A stretch of DNA of 37,373 nucleotides, from positions 1 through 37,373 of the forward strand of contig NVWB01000173.1 in assembly GCA_002733575.1 (NCBI GenBank). The letters are read 5' to 3'. Positions 8,151-14,168 of the stretch are shown here, piece by piece. Numbering within the stretch: the stretch's first letter is position 1; every line of letters begins with the position of its first letter. The notes beneath the pieces were generated by a model. That model saw only the letters and a list, made by a program, of their open reading frames with translations. It was not told the origin of the DNA and searched no databases. The DNA is from Blastopirellula sp. Lineage in GTDB: Bacteria > Planctomycetota > Planctomycetia > Pirellulales > Pirellulaceae. The position numbers and the translations under genes were made by a program.

Positions 8151-8921
8151 ATGCTTTATCGTTTTTGCCTGTTGGCTGTTTGCTCTCTTGGTTTGATTTC
8201 TATTAGCAAGGCCGAAGAAGCCAGTCTTGATTCTCTCAAGCCGATTATGGTTCAGCCTGGCAGCGTTGTGATTCAATCCGATTTCTCAAAAGCGGGCGTT
8301 GCGAATAAAGCCGATTGGGCACCGCGACAAGGAACTCGCTGGGCGATTGAAGATGGTGTCTTGCGTGGGAGACCTTCAAGTGCGGAGTATCAAGCCAAGA
8401 AAGCGGATCACAAAGGATACGAACCACGCATGAGCGTGCCGAAGACTCCGGCAGAGTTCATGGCCAAGTTTTCGATTCGTTTTACGGATGGATCAACCAC
8501 CGCGATTGTGCCGTTCATCGAATTCGGGCACCATGTGGCCCGGGTTCGCTTCACCGCACAAGGCACTCAACTATTGGCCGATCACGAGATAATGTTGGTA
8601 GCCGAAGCGAAAGATTTTGAGTACGAACCAGGTCGCTGGTATCATGCCCTGGCCGAAATGAAGGGGGACGAGTTCGTGATTCAATTTGCCGACGGACCGA
8701 CCTTGTATGCCAAGCACCCGCTGTTTGCCGAAGCCGCAACTAGTGGTGCCAGCGGATTTGGAACCGCTGGCCCCAAAGGTGGTTTGGTCGAAATCGACAA
8801 CATGGCGATTTACGAAGTGAAACCAAGCGTCCAAAAGACCTGGAGTCAAAGTCGGCTTAAATTTCCCAAGTTTACACCGGTTCAAGTGAAAGAGCCGAAG
8901 GTGAAGAAAGCGAAGAAGTAA
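8151..8921 (+). CDS. Exported protein with lectin/glucanase-like fold, unknown function
   Basis: A 256-residue protein with signal peptide (MLYRFCLLAVCSLGLISISKA-EE). The mature part has the look of a concanavalin-A-like jelly roll of the kind seen in DUF1080 and LamG proteins: 'VIQSDFSKAG...WAPRQGTRWAIEDGVLRG' (an opening strand with the W...DG.L.g pattern), 'AEFMAKFSIRFTDG', 'EPGRWYHALAEMKGDEFVIQFADG' and 'IDNMAIYEVKP' (the closing strand). This order (sample the ligand, 'W+.v.ve..Gd.i.v..dG', 'i.fDn..v') is typical of that fold. No catalytic residues are evident. The tail is Lys-rich (KEPKVKKAKK). It is single, with its own promoter and a GTAGCC-type palindrome directly behind the stop. 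Confidence 0.8.
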   Translation: MLYRFCLLAVCSLGLISISKAEEASLDSLKPIMVQPGSVVIQSDFSKAGVANKADWAPRQGTRWAIEDGVLRGRPSSAEYQAKKADHKGYEPRMSVPKTPAEFMAKFSIRFTDGSTTAIVPFIEFGHHVARVRFTAQGTQLLADHEIMLVAEAKDFEYEPGRWYHALAEMKGDEFVIQFADGPTLYAKHPLFAEAATSGASGFGTAGPKGGLVEIDNMAIYEVKPSVQKTWSQSRLKFPKFTPVQVKEPKVKKAKK

Positions 8922-8927
8922 ATTCTT

Positions 8928-8957
8928 GGGTAGCCCTGGTTGCTCGCAACCAGGGTT
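8928..8957 (+). repeat. GTAGCCC-led palindrome, copy 1
   Basis: GGGTAGCC then a perfect 9-bp stem CCCTGGTTG (8934-8942), loop CTCG, CAACCAGGG (8947-8955). It starts seven bases after a stop codon, so it may also end transcription, although no T run follows. A second copy lies at 9089-9117 in the opposite orientation. Confidence 0.8.
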
Positions 8958-9088
8958 GAGGAACTCAACAAGAGTTTTCACGTGTGGCGTGAATAGATCA
9001 AGGTCTTGGTTACCGACGAAGTTCCGTTGTTTAAAAAGAACCGGAAAAGAAATTCGACACCCCAATTGAAATCTCTTGCGGCTGTGCC

Positions 9089-9117
9089 GCCCAGTTTGCG
9101 AGCAAACTGGGCTACCC
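9089..9117 (-). repeat. GTAGCCC-led palindrome, copy 2, inverted
   Basis: On the minus strand it reads GGGTAG, CCCAGTTTG, CTCG, CAAACTGGG: the same leader and the same loop as the copy at 8928, but a stem whose changes are compensated on both sides. The plus-strand stem is 9090-9098 with 9103-9111, extended by G9089-C9112. Confidence 0.8.
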
Positions 9118-9242
9118 GTTTATTACCACGCAAACCTCAAATCATCTCTTCATTGTGCGGTCTGGCACAGGGCTGTGCGATTTGCACAGAAGTTGCACAG
9201 TTTATCGCATCAAATTGTCGCACTTTTCTTCCAAATAGGTTC

Positions 9243-9270
9243 TCGACAGTCTTCAAGTGATTGCTATACT
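9243..9270 (+). promoter_or_regulatory. Candidate promoter of the cbb3 operon
   Basis: TCGACA (9243-9248; five of six -35 bases), 16 bp, then TGC-TATACT as an extended -10 ending at 9270. It would give a 5' leader of about 245 bases before the ATG at 9523. I do not see a good FNR/ANR site near it. Confidence 0.4.
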
Positions 9271-9522
9271 ATCGTCAAACAACCACATAGTAACATCCAT
9301 AATGGGGAATTGATTTCCCATGAGTCTTCGGCAACGACTGGTTGCGTTGAATTCACCTTGAATTGCGATTTTTATCTTCTCTTGTTTGGCACAACATTCG
9401 CATTAAATTAGTTTGTACTATTTTTCACAAGCATTTGGTATTCACTCTCTGCTTGTTTTGTCATCCATAACGTACTACTTCGACAAGTACAGCTTCGTTG
9501 ATTCCAACGGGAAAAACTGCCG

Positions 9523-10737
9523 ATGAGGATTGCTCATAAAAACTGCGTACCAGTGCGTCAGTTGATCATAGCCGGATTATTATTGCCACTGTTTGCACTG
9601 CTAGGCTGTGCTCGCGAAGAACCGCTGGTCTATTCTAATTCGGCAGAGTTTACCGAAGAGGTCGCCGCATTCTTTGATGGCGCCGATGGTAGTGAAGCGG
9701 AGATCGCCGAGCAGAAGACCGAACTGATGAAGGCGACCAACGCCCTGCTCCAAAAATTCTACGGAACACCTGCCAACCCACGATTATTAATTCCCGATCT
9801 TGACCCCGATGCAGATCTGGACGATTTGAATGTCGATGAAGTTTCGTTTCTTCAGCCAGACAAAGGCTTCGATAATGATTCATTAAAATTGGGAGCCGCC
9901 GTTTTTCAAAAGCGATGTGCGGCCTGTCATGGAATCACCGGCGATGGACTAGGGCCTGCGGCTGAATACCTTGATCCAAAGCCGCGAGATTACCGCAAAG
10001 GGGTCTTTAAATTCATCTCAACCAAACGCGGTAAGAAGCCTCGTCATAACGACTTAGACAGAATTGTCCGCTGGGGAGCCAAGGGCACATCGATGCCGTC
10101 GTTCCGCTGGTTGCCAGAGGATGAATTCAAAGCGGTGGTCAACTATGTGATTGTGCTTTCGCAGCGTGGCGAACTGGAAAGATCGCTCGCGTTTGAAGAA
10201 CTGCAGGAGATGGAACCAGGCGATGAATACCTCCAAAGCTATGTCTATTCGCACGTTCAAGCGATTAACGACGAGTGGAATGTTCCGCTGACCGATATCG
10301 TCATGCCAGAAGTTCCGCGGCCCCCGACGACCGAAGAAACCATCATGGCAGGCCGCAAATCGTTCATCGTCAACAACTGTATTAAATGCCATGGCATCGA
10401 TAACAAGGGCGACCGTAAAGTTGATGTCGGCAAAGACGACTGGGGTGAAACCGCTTATGCAGCAGATCTGACGCTAGGGGCACTTCATGGCGGGCGCAGG
10501 CCGGTGGATCTCTATCGCCGCGTCCACCAGGGCATCAACGGCACACCGATGCCAGGGCAAGGCAACATTGCCTACAAAGACAAGCCGGAAGAAATTTGGG
10601 CCGTGGTCGACTATGTGCTGGCCGTGGTAGATGGTCGAGAGTTTGACGCTGCCGATCTAGAGAAATATCTTCCTCCGGCAGTACCGGCTCCAGAGGTTGA
10701 CGGTGCTGCTGACGCTGAGGCTGACGGTACCGAATAA
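9523..10737 (+). CDS. Diheme cytochrome c lipoprotein, probable CcoP-like subunit of the cbb3 oxidase
   Basis: A 404-residue exported electron carrier. The N terminus (MRIAHKNCVPVRQ, then hydrophobic LIIAGLLLPLFALLGC) is a lipoprotein signal, so the mature protein would be anchored by a lipid at Cys29. Two class I cytochrome c domains follow: CAACH at residues 132-136 with distal Met in GTSMPSF near 193, and CIKCH at 286-290 with distal Met in NGTPMPGQG near 347. The two haem domains in tandem are what the periplasmic part of CcoP contains, yet the CcoP N-terminal helix is missing here. It is the first gene of a plus-strand operon with ccoN and ccoO, and I infer that it passes electrons to CcoO/CcoN. 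The C terminus is acidic and Ala/Pro-rich. Alternatively it could be a free electron donor. Confidence 0.88.
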   Translation: MRIAHKNCVPVRQLIIAGLLLPLFALLGCAREEPLVYSNSAEFTEEVAAFFDGADGSEAEIAEQKTELMKATNALLQKFYGTPANPRLLIPDLDPDADLDDLNVDEVSFLQPDKGFDNDSLKLGAAVFQKRCAACHGITGDGLGPAAEYLDPKPRDYRKGVFKFISTKRGKKPRHNDLDRIVRWGAKGTSMPSFRWLPEDEFKAVVNYVIVLSQRGELERSLAFEELQEMEPGDEYLQSYVYSHVQAINDEWNVPLTDIVMPEVPRPPTTEETIMAGRKSFIVNNCIKCHGIDNKGDRKVDVGKDDWGETAYAADLTLGALHGGRRPVDLYRRVHQGINGTPMPGQGNIAYKDKPEEIWAVVDYVLAVVDGREFDAADLEKYLPPAVPAPEVDGAADAEADGTE

Positions 10738-10788
10738 ACTTTTCCTAACACATTTAAAAAACAGATTTACTTATCAACCGAGTTGCCT

Positions 10789-11415
10789 ATGAATACGAAG
10801 CAACCAGATCGCCAAGCCATTTTGGAGGAGTTAGATCAACTCCGAAATCGGATGGCACAGCTCGAACGAGAACTGGCCGGTGCGACTCCCAACAAATGGG
10901 AACAGCGAGACTATTATCTCTCGTACTATGCCACTGCAGGATTCTTCTTGGGCATGATCGGAGCGATTACCAGCTTGCTATTTAATGTGGTAGGTGCCGC
11001 CGTGGTCGGCAAATATCCACTGGAGTTAATCCGCGTTTACCTCACATTTCCGTTGGGCGAAAAAGCACTGGAAATGGAAGGCGGCTTGGCCTTATTGATT
11101 GGCTGCTGTTTGTATATTGGCACCGGCATGGTGCTGGGTGTCTTTGTGCATGTTGCTATCTCGAAGCTTGCAAACGATGGAGATCTATTCAAGCGACTGG
11201 CGGTTGCTACGGTTTTAGGAGCATTCATTTGGGTAATCAACTTTTATTGTTTGATCTCTTGGATGCAACCGGCCATGTTCGGCGGCACTTGGATCATTGA
11301 TGGTATCCCCTGGTATATCGGCCTGCTGACACATTTAGTTTTTACTTGGACCATGGCCTTGGTCTATCCTATGGGCATTTATGTCCCTTATCAGCCTGAA
11401 TCGGAGAAATCATGA
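10789..11415 (+). CDS. Coiled-coil plus four-helix membrane protein in cbb3 operon, unknown
   Basis: A 208-residue protein. Residues 8-32 form a heptad-like coiled coil (ILEELDQLRNRMAQLERELAG), followed by four hydrophobic segments (about 46-70, 95-125, 142-165, 178-200) with conserved-looking aromatic and Gly patterns (YYATAGFFLGMIGAITSLLFN; GIPWYIGLLTHLVFTW). The start is the ATG at 10789; a TTG six bases earlier is in frame but less likely. It overlaps ccoN by four bases (ATGA), so translation is coupled and the protein is very probably an accessory or extra subunit of the oxidase. I do not recognise the family; it is not CcoQ, CcoH, CcoS or CcoG. Confidence 0.85.
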   Translation: MNTKQPDRQAILEELDQLRNRMAQLERELAGATPNKWEQRDYYLSYYATAGFFLGMIGAITSLLFNVVGAAVVGKYPLELIRVYLTFPLGEKALEMEGGLALLIGCCLYIGTGMVLGVFVHVAISKLANDGDLFKRLAVATVLGAFIWVINFYCLISWMQPAMFGGTWIIDGIPWYIGLLTHLVFTWTMALVYPMGIYVPYQPESEKS

Positions 11416-12908
11416 GCGAGGGATCGAGCTCACCAGACTTTCCGCAACACGACGAGATTGTCAACGAACGCCTCGTGCGTTGGTACTTTTATATGGCCCT
11501 GACCTTCATGCTCATCTCGATGTTGGGTGGGTTGTTAATGGCCGCGCAGTTGATTCATTGGAACCCTTTGAATGGCATTGAATATCTGTCGGCCGGACGC
11601 TGGCGGATGGTGCATACGAATGCCATCGCGTATGGTTTTTTAGCCAATTCGTTTTTAGGCGTTTTGCATTGGGTCGTTCCACGATTGACCTTGCGACCTG
11701 TGCTAAGCAATCGGCTTTCGTACTTCATCTTTTTTGCTTGGCAGTTTGTGGTGTTGTCGACCGCAGCCGGCATCATTATTGGGCCATCGTTTCAAGATCA
11801 AGCCTGGGTTGCCGAGTTGTCAAAGTCGCTGAACATTGCCTTCAGCTTAGGGGCTCAAGGGCTGGAATGGGGTGAAACTCCGTTTTGGATTGACCCAGTG
11901 GCTCAGCTTGGTTTGCTGCTTTTAGCGATTAATTTTGGATCGCCGATTTTCCAACAAAAAGGCCCAATGTATGTCACGTTGTGGTATTTTCTAGCCGCGT
12001 TTGTCTGGACATTTTTAACCTACGGCATGGGCAACTTTTTGCCAGAGTATGCGGTGCCTGGAACAAGTGCCGGTGCGATTGGCGGGCTGTTTATTCATGA
12101 CTTAGTTGGCCTGTTTGTCACGCCGCTGGGTTGGGGAATGATGTACTATTTTGTGCCGATCATTCTCAAACGCCCTATCTGGAGCCACGGGCTATCACTG
12201 GTTGGTTTCTGGGGCTTGGCCTTCTTTTATCCGCTGCAAGGAATTCACCATTTCCTTTACACTCCGATTCCCATGTTCTTGCAATATGGGGCCGTGATTT
12301 CAACGATTGCCGTTGAGCTTGTAGTTATGACGGTGATTATTAACTTCATCGGCACCGTCTGGGGAGCGACTGACATCTTCAAGAAGAACATCCCCATTCG
12401 TTGGTTTTACGCCGGAATGATTTTGTACTTTGTGACCTGTGCTCAATGTGCTTTACAGGTGACGATGACCTTTCAGAAATTGATTCACTTTACCGACTGG
12501 GTCGTCGGCCATGCTCACTTGGTGATGTTTGGTGTGTTTAGTATGTGGATTTTTGGGGTGATGACCTATCTATTTCCTCGCTTGTTGAAGAGAGAATGGT
12601 ATAGCAATACCCTGTGTGAAATTCATTTTTGGGCATCGTTTGTCGGCGTGATCATCATGTTCCTTGACCTGATGTTTGCCGGATTGTTTCAAGGGTTCTA
12701 CTGGGCATCGCTCCAACCGTGGGATGTTTCGGTCGAAGTTTCACAACCATTTTGGGTTGTAAGAATCTTTGCAGGGCTGACGATGTTCGGTGGTTTCCTT
12801 TGCTTCCTCTACAACTTGTTCATGACGATGCAAAGTGCCGAGTCAACCGAGACCGCTCCTGATTTAGAAAACAAAACGGCAATTAATTACCAAGTAATGG
12901 ATCACTGA
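11412..12908 (+). CDS. ccoN: cbb3-type cytochrome c oxidase subunit I
   Basis: The catalytic subunit of a high-affinity proton-pumping haem-copper oxidase in the inner membrane (type C), reducing O2 to water. About 12 transmembrane segments. Ligands can be placed: low-spin haem b His68 (RMVHTNAIAYG) and His369; high-spin haem b3 His367 (VVGHAHLVMFG); CuB His229 (IHDLVGLFVTPLGWGMMYY), His279 and His280 (YPLQGIHHF). Tyr273, six residues before the His pair, matches the type C cross-linked Tyr, and the 50-residue spacing from His229 to His279 equals that in the Vibrio enzyme as I recall it. At 498 residues it is slightly longer than proteobacterial CcoN. Coupled to the upstream gene by ATGA overlap and followed 24 bp later by ccoO. 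Confidence 0.96.
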   Translation: MSEGSSSPDFPQHDEIVNERLVRWYFYMALTFMLISMLGGLLMAAQLIHWNPLNGIEYLSAGRWRMVHTNAIAYGFLANSFLGVLHWVVPRLTLRPVLSNRLSYFIFFAWQFVVLSTAAGIIIGPSFQDQAWVAELSKSLNIAFSLGAQGLEWGETPFWIDPVAQLGLLLLAINFGSPIFQQKGPMYVTLWYFLAAFVWTFLTYGMGNFLPEYAVPGTSAGAIGGLFIHDLVGLFVTPLGWGMMYYFVPIILKRPIWSHGLSLVGFWGLAFFYPLQGIHHFLYTPIPMFLQYGAVISTIAVELVVMTVIINFIGTVWGATDIFKKNIPIRWFYAGMILYFVTCAQCALQVTMTFQKLIHFTDWVVGHAHLVMFGVFSMWIFGVMTYLFPRLLKREWYSNTLCEIHFWASFVGVIIMFLDLMFAGLFQGFYWASLQPWDVSVEVSQPFWVVRIFAGLTMFGGFLCFLYNLFMTMQSAESTETAPDLENKTAINYQVMDH

Positions 12909-12932
12909 CAACCTTAGAAGGTTTGACGAACG

Positions 12933-13574
12933 ATGTTTGAAAGTAAAGCCGGGATATTCGGCATAGCAGGACTGGGCTTCTTCGCCTTTGCGTTTATCTC
13001 AAACGCATTGGTGCCGATTTGGATGTACAAAGAACTGCCAGAACAAACCGTGGAAGAAGTAGTCAACGCCCGAGTCCTCTCGTCGTTCGGTGACTTAAAA
13101 CAGCGGTATCCAGAACAGTTCGACAAATACTTTGATGCGGTGGATGTAGACAACTGTGCCGAGGCATTACGTCTAGGCCGGCAAGTCTACATCGGCGAAG
13201 GTTGCTGGCATTGCCATAGCCAATTTGTGCGACCTGTCTCGAACGAATCGCGACGATTTGGACCGGTCTCAGAAACCTGGGAATATCAAAACGCACTCCA
13301 ACGCCCTGTGATGTTCGGCACACGCCGAGTTGGGCCGGACTTAAGCCGCGAAGGCGGACGCCGTGGCAGTGACTGGCACGCGGTTCACTTCTTTGAACCG
13401 AAAATCGTTTCGACTGATTCGCCGATGCCCAGTTACCCTTGGTTTTTTGAAGGCTCGCCCGACAAACCGAATAAACGTGGTCTGGCCATGATCATTTACA
13501 TTCAGTGGCTTGGCAGTTGGCTTGATGAATATCCTTACTACGAACAGCTAGAAGCCGATCAGGAGGAACTATAG
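12933..13574 (+). CDS. ccoO: cbb3-type cytochrome c oxidase subunit II (monoheme)
   Basis: The membrane-anchored monoheme cytochrome c that delivers electrons to CcoN. One N-terminal transmembrane helix (about 8-32, IFGIAGLGFFAFAFISNALVPIWM), then a periplasmic cytochrome domain with GEGCWHCHSQFVRP (haem motif at 91-95), 'RVGPDLSREGGRRGSDWH' and the distal Met in DSPMPSYPWFF near 161. These are the diagnostic CcoO/FixO motifs. The 213-residue length is typical. It differs in an insertion of about 45 residues between the helix and the haem site (LPEQTVEEVVNARVLSSFGD...), which resembles a linker. AAGG lies before the ATG. It belongs between ccoN and the two small membrane genes. Confidence 0.95.
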   Translation: MFESKAGIFGIAGLGFFAFAFISNALVPIWMYKELPEQTVEEVVNARVLSSFGDLKQRYPEQFDKYFDAVDVDNCAEALRLGRQVYIGEGCWHCHSQFVRPVSNESRRFGPVSETWEYQNALQRPVMFGTRRVGPDLSREGGRRGSDWHAVHFFEPKIVSTDSPMPSYPWFFEGSPDKPNKRGLAMIIYIQWLGSWLDEYPYYEQLEADQEEL

Positions 13575-13576
13575 TC

Positions 13577-13891
13577 ATGGGCACTCCCTCAACAAAAAAC
13601 AAAAGCACCACTGCTGCCACACTAAGTACCTGGATGACCGTCGGCTTGGCCTTGCTGATTTTAGTTCCCAGTATGTATGGCTTTGTCGGCAAGTTCCTGG
13701 AATTCATTCACGTATTCAAAGGCGAATCCGACGGAGCCTTTGCGATTGCGCCAATGTTAAATTACACCCTGGCCACGCTAGGGTTCATGGCCCTAATGAT
13801 CTGGGCCATTTTCAACGGCATGTTCCACGACATCGAACAACCCAAAGAGACGATGCTGGAGAATGAAGAACGATTTGATAACCGAACGTAA
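13577..13891 (+). CDS. Small two-helix membrane protein in cbb3 operon, unknown
   Basis: A 104-residue protein with two transmembrane segments (about 17-42, WMTVGLALLILVPSMYGFVG; about 60-85, MLNYTLATLGFMALMIWAIF) joined by a short loop, and a charged C terminus (DIEQPKETMLENEERF). An AGGAGG ten bases upstream lies in the end of ccoO, two bases before this ATG, so the genes are co-translated. The position after ccoO is where ccoQ stands in proteobacteria, but CcoQ has one helix and about 50-70 residues, so it is not a simple CcoQ. Function unknown; an oxidase assembly or stability factor is the obvious guess. Confidence 0.8.
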   Translation: MGTPSTKNKSTTAATLSTWMTVGLALLILVPSMYGFVGKFLEFIHVFKGESDGAFAIAPMLNYTLATLGFMALMIWAIFNGMFHDIEQPKETMLENEERFDNRT

Positions 13892-13912
13892 GGTCATTGA
13901 AAACGGAATCAT

Positions 13913-13941
13913 GTAGGGTGGCTGCCGTTAGGCCAGCCGCC
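13913..13941 (+). repeat. GTAGGGT-led hairpin inside the cbb3 operon
   Basis: GTAGGGT followed by GGCTGCC, loop GTTA, and GGCCAGCC (one bulged C). It fills most of the 83-bp gap between the two small membrane genes, without a T run, so it is not a classical terminator. It has the same leader as the element at 21221. Confidence 0.6.
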
Positions 13942-13974
13942 TGTCTATCGGCATTGCCTACAAGAGTACTAATT

Positions 13975-14154
13975 ATGACAGAACGACCAGAAGACACACC
14001 TGAATCTGAAAACCAATTCCATCATTACCGAGGCAATGAAATTCCTTGGTATGTGCGGATGATTTGGATTGCGTTTTGGGTGTTTGCCATTGCTTATGCA
14101 ATTCAGTATTTGATCCCTGCCGTGCGAATTGAACTGTTTGAAATTCCTAAATAA
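13975..14154 (+). CDS. Single-helix peptide resembling the N-terminal anchor of CcoP
   Basis: A 59-residue protein, MTERPEDTPESENQFHH at the start. It has an acidic head, the segment FHHYRGNEIPWYVRMIWIAF that recalls the FixP N-terminal region (in CcoP: H-Y-DGI-E-DN-PLPRWW before the helix), one transmembrane helix (about 30-50), and only a short tail IELFEIPK. There is no haem motif. The start at 13975 is chosen because the frame upstream of it runs through the palindrome at 13913 and encodes an unlikely Cys/Arg/Ala stretch. I infer that it is a detached CcoP membrane anchor whose haem domains are the lipoprotein at 9523. It lies between the other small membrane gene and ccoI. Confidence 0.72.
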   Translation: MTERPEDTPESENQFHHYRGNEIPWYVRMIWIAFWVFAIAYAIQYLIPAVRIELFEIPK

Positions 14155-14168
14155 CAATCTGCTTTCCC

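Larger units (their letters stand above)
8958..9522. other. Gene-free stretch before the respiratory operon
   Basis: About 565 bp with no convincing coding sequence. It holds the second GTAGCC palindrome (9089-9117), a short tandem TTGCACAG around 9179-9200, a candidate promoter near 9243-9270 and a small inverted repeat CGTTG-ATTC-CAACG at 9496-9509 just before the first gene of the operon. Otherwise nothing recognisable. Confidence 0.6.

Noticed and set aside
9006-9411. Two short plus-strand frames (84 and 111 residues) in the pre-operon gap
   Set aside because: They run through the palindrome at 9089 and the candidate promoter; composition is not protein-like.
9496-9509. FNR/ANR box before the cbb3 operon
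   Set aside because: The inverted repeat CGTTG-ATTC-CAACG resembles TTGAT-N4-ATCAA only in one half; it may be an operator but not an FNR site on this evidence.
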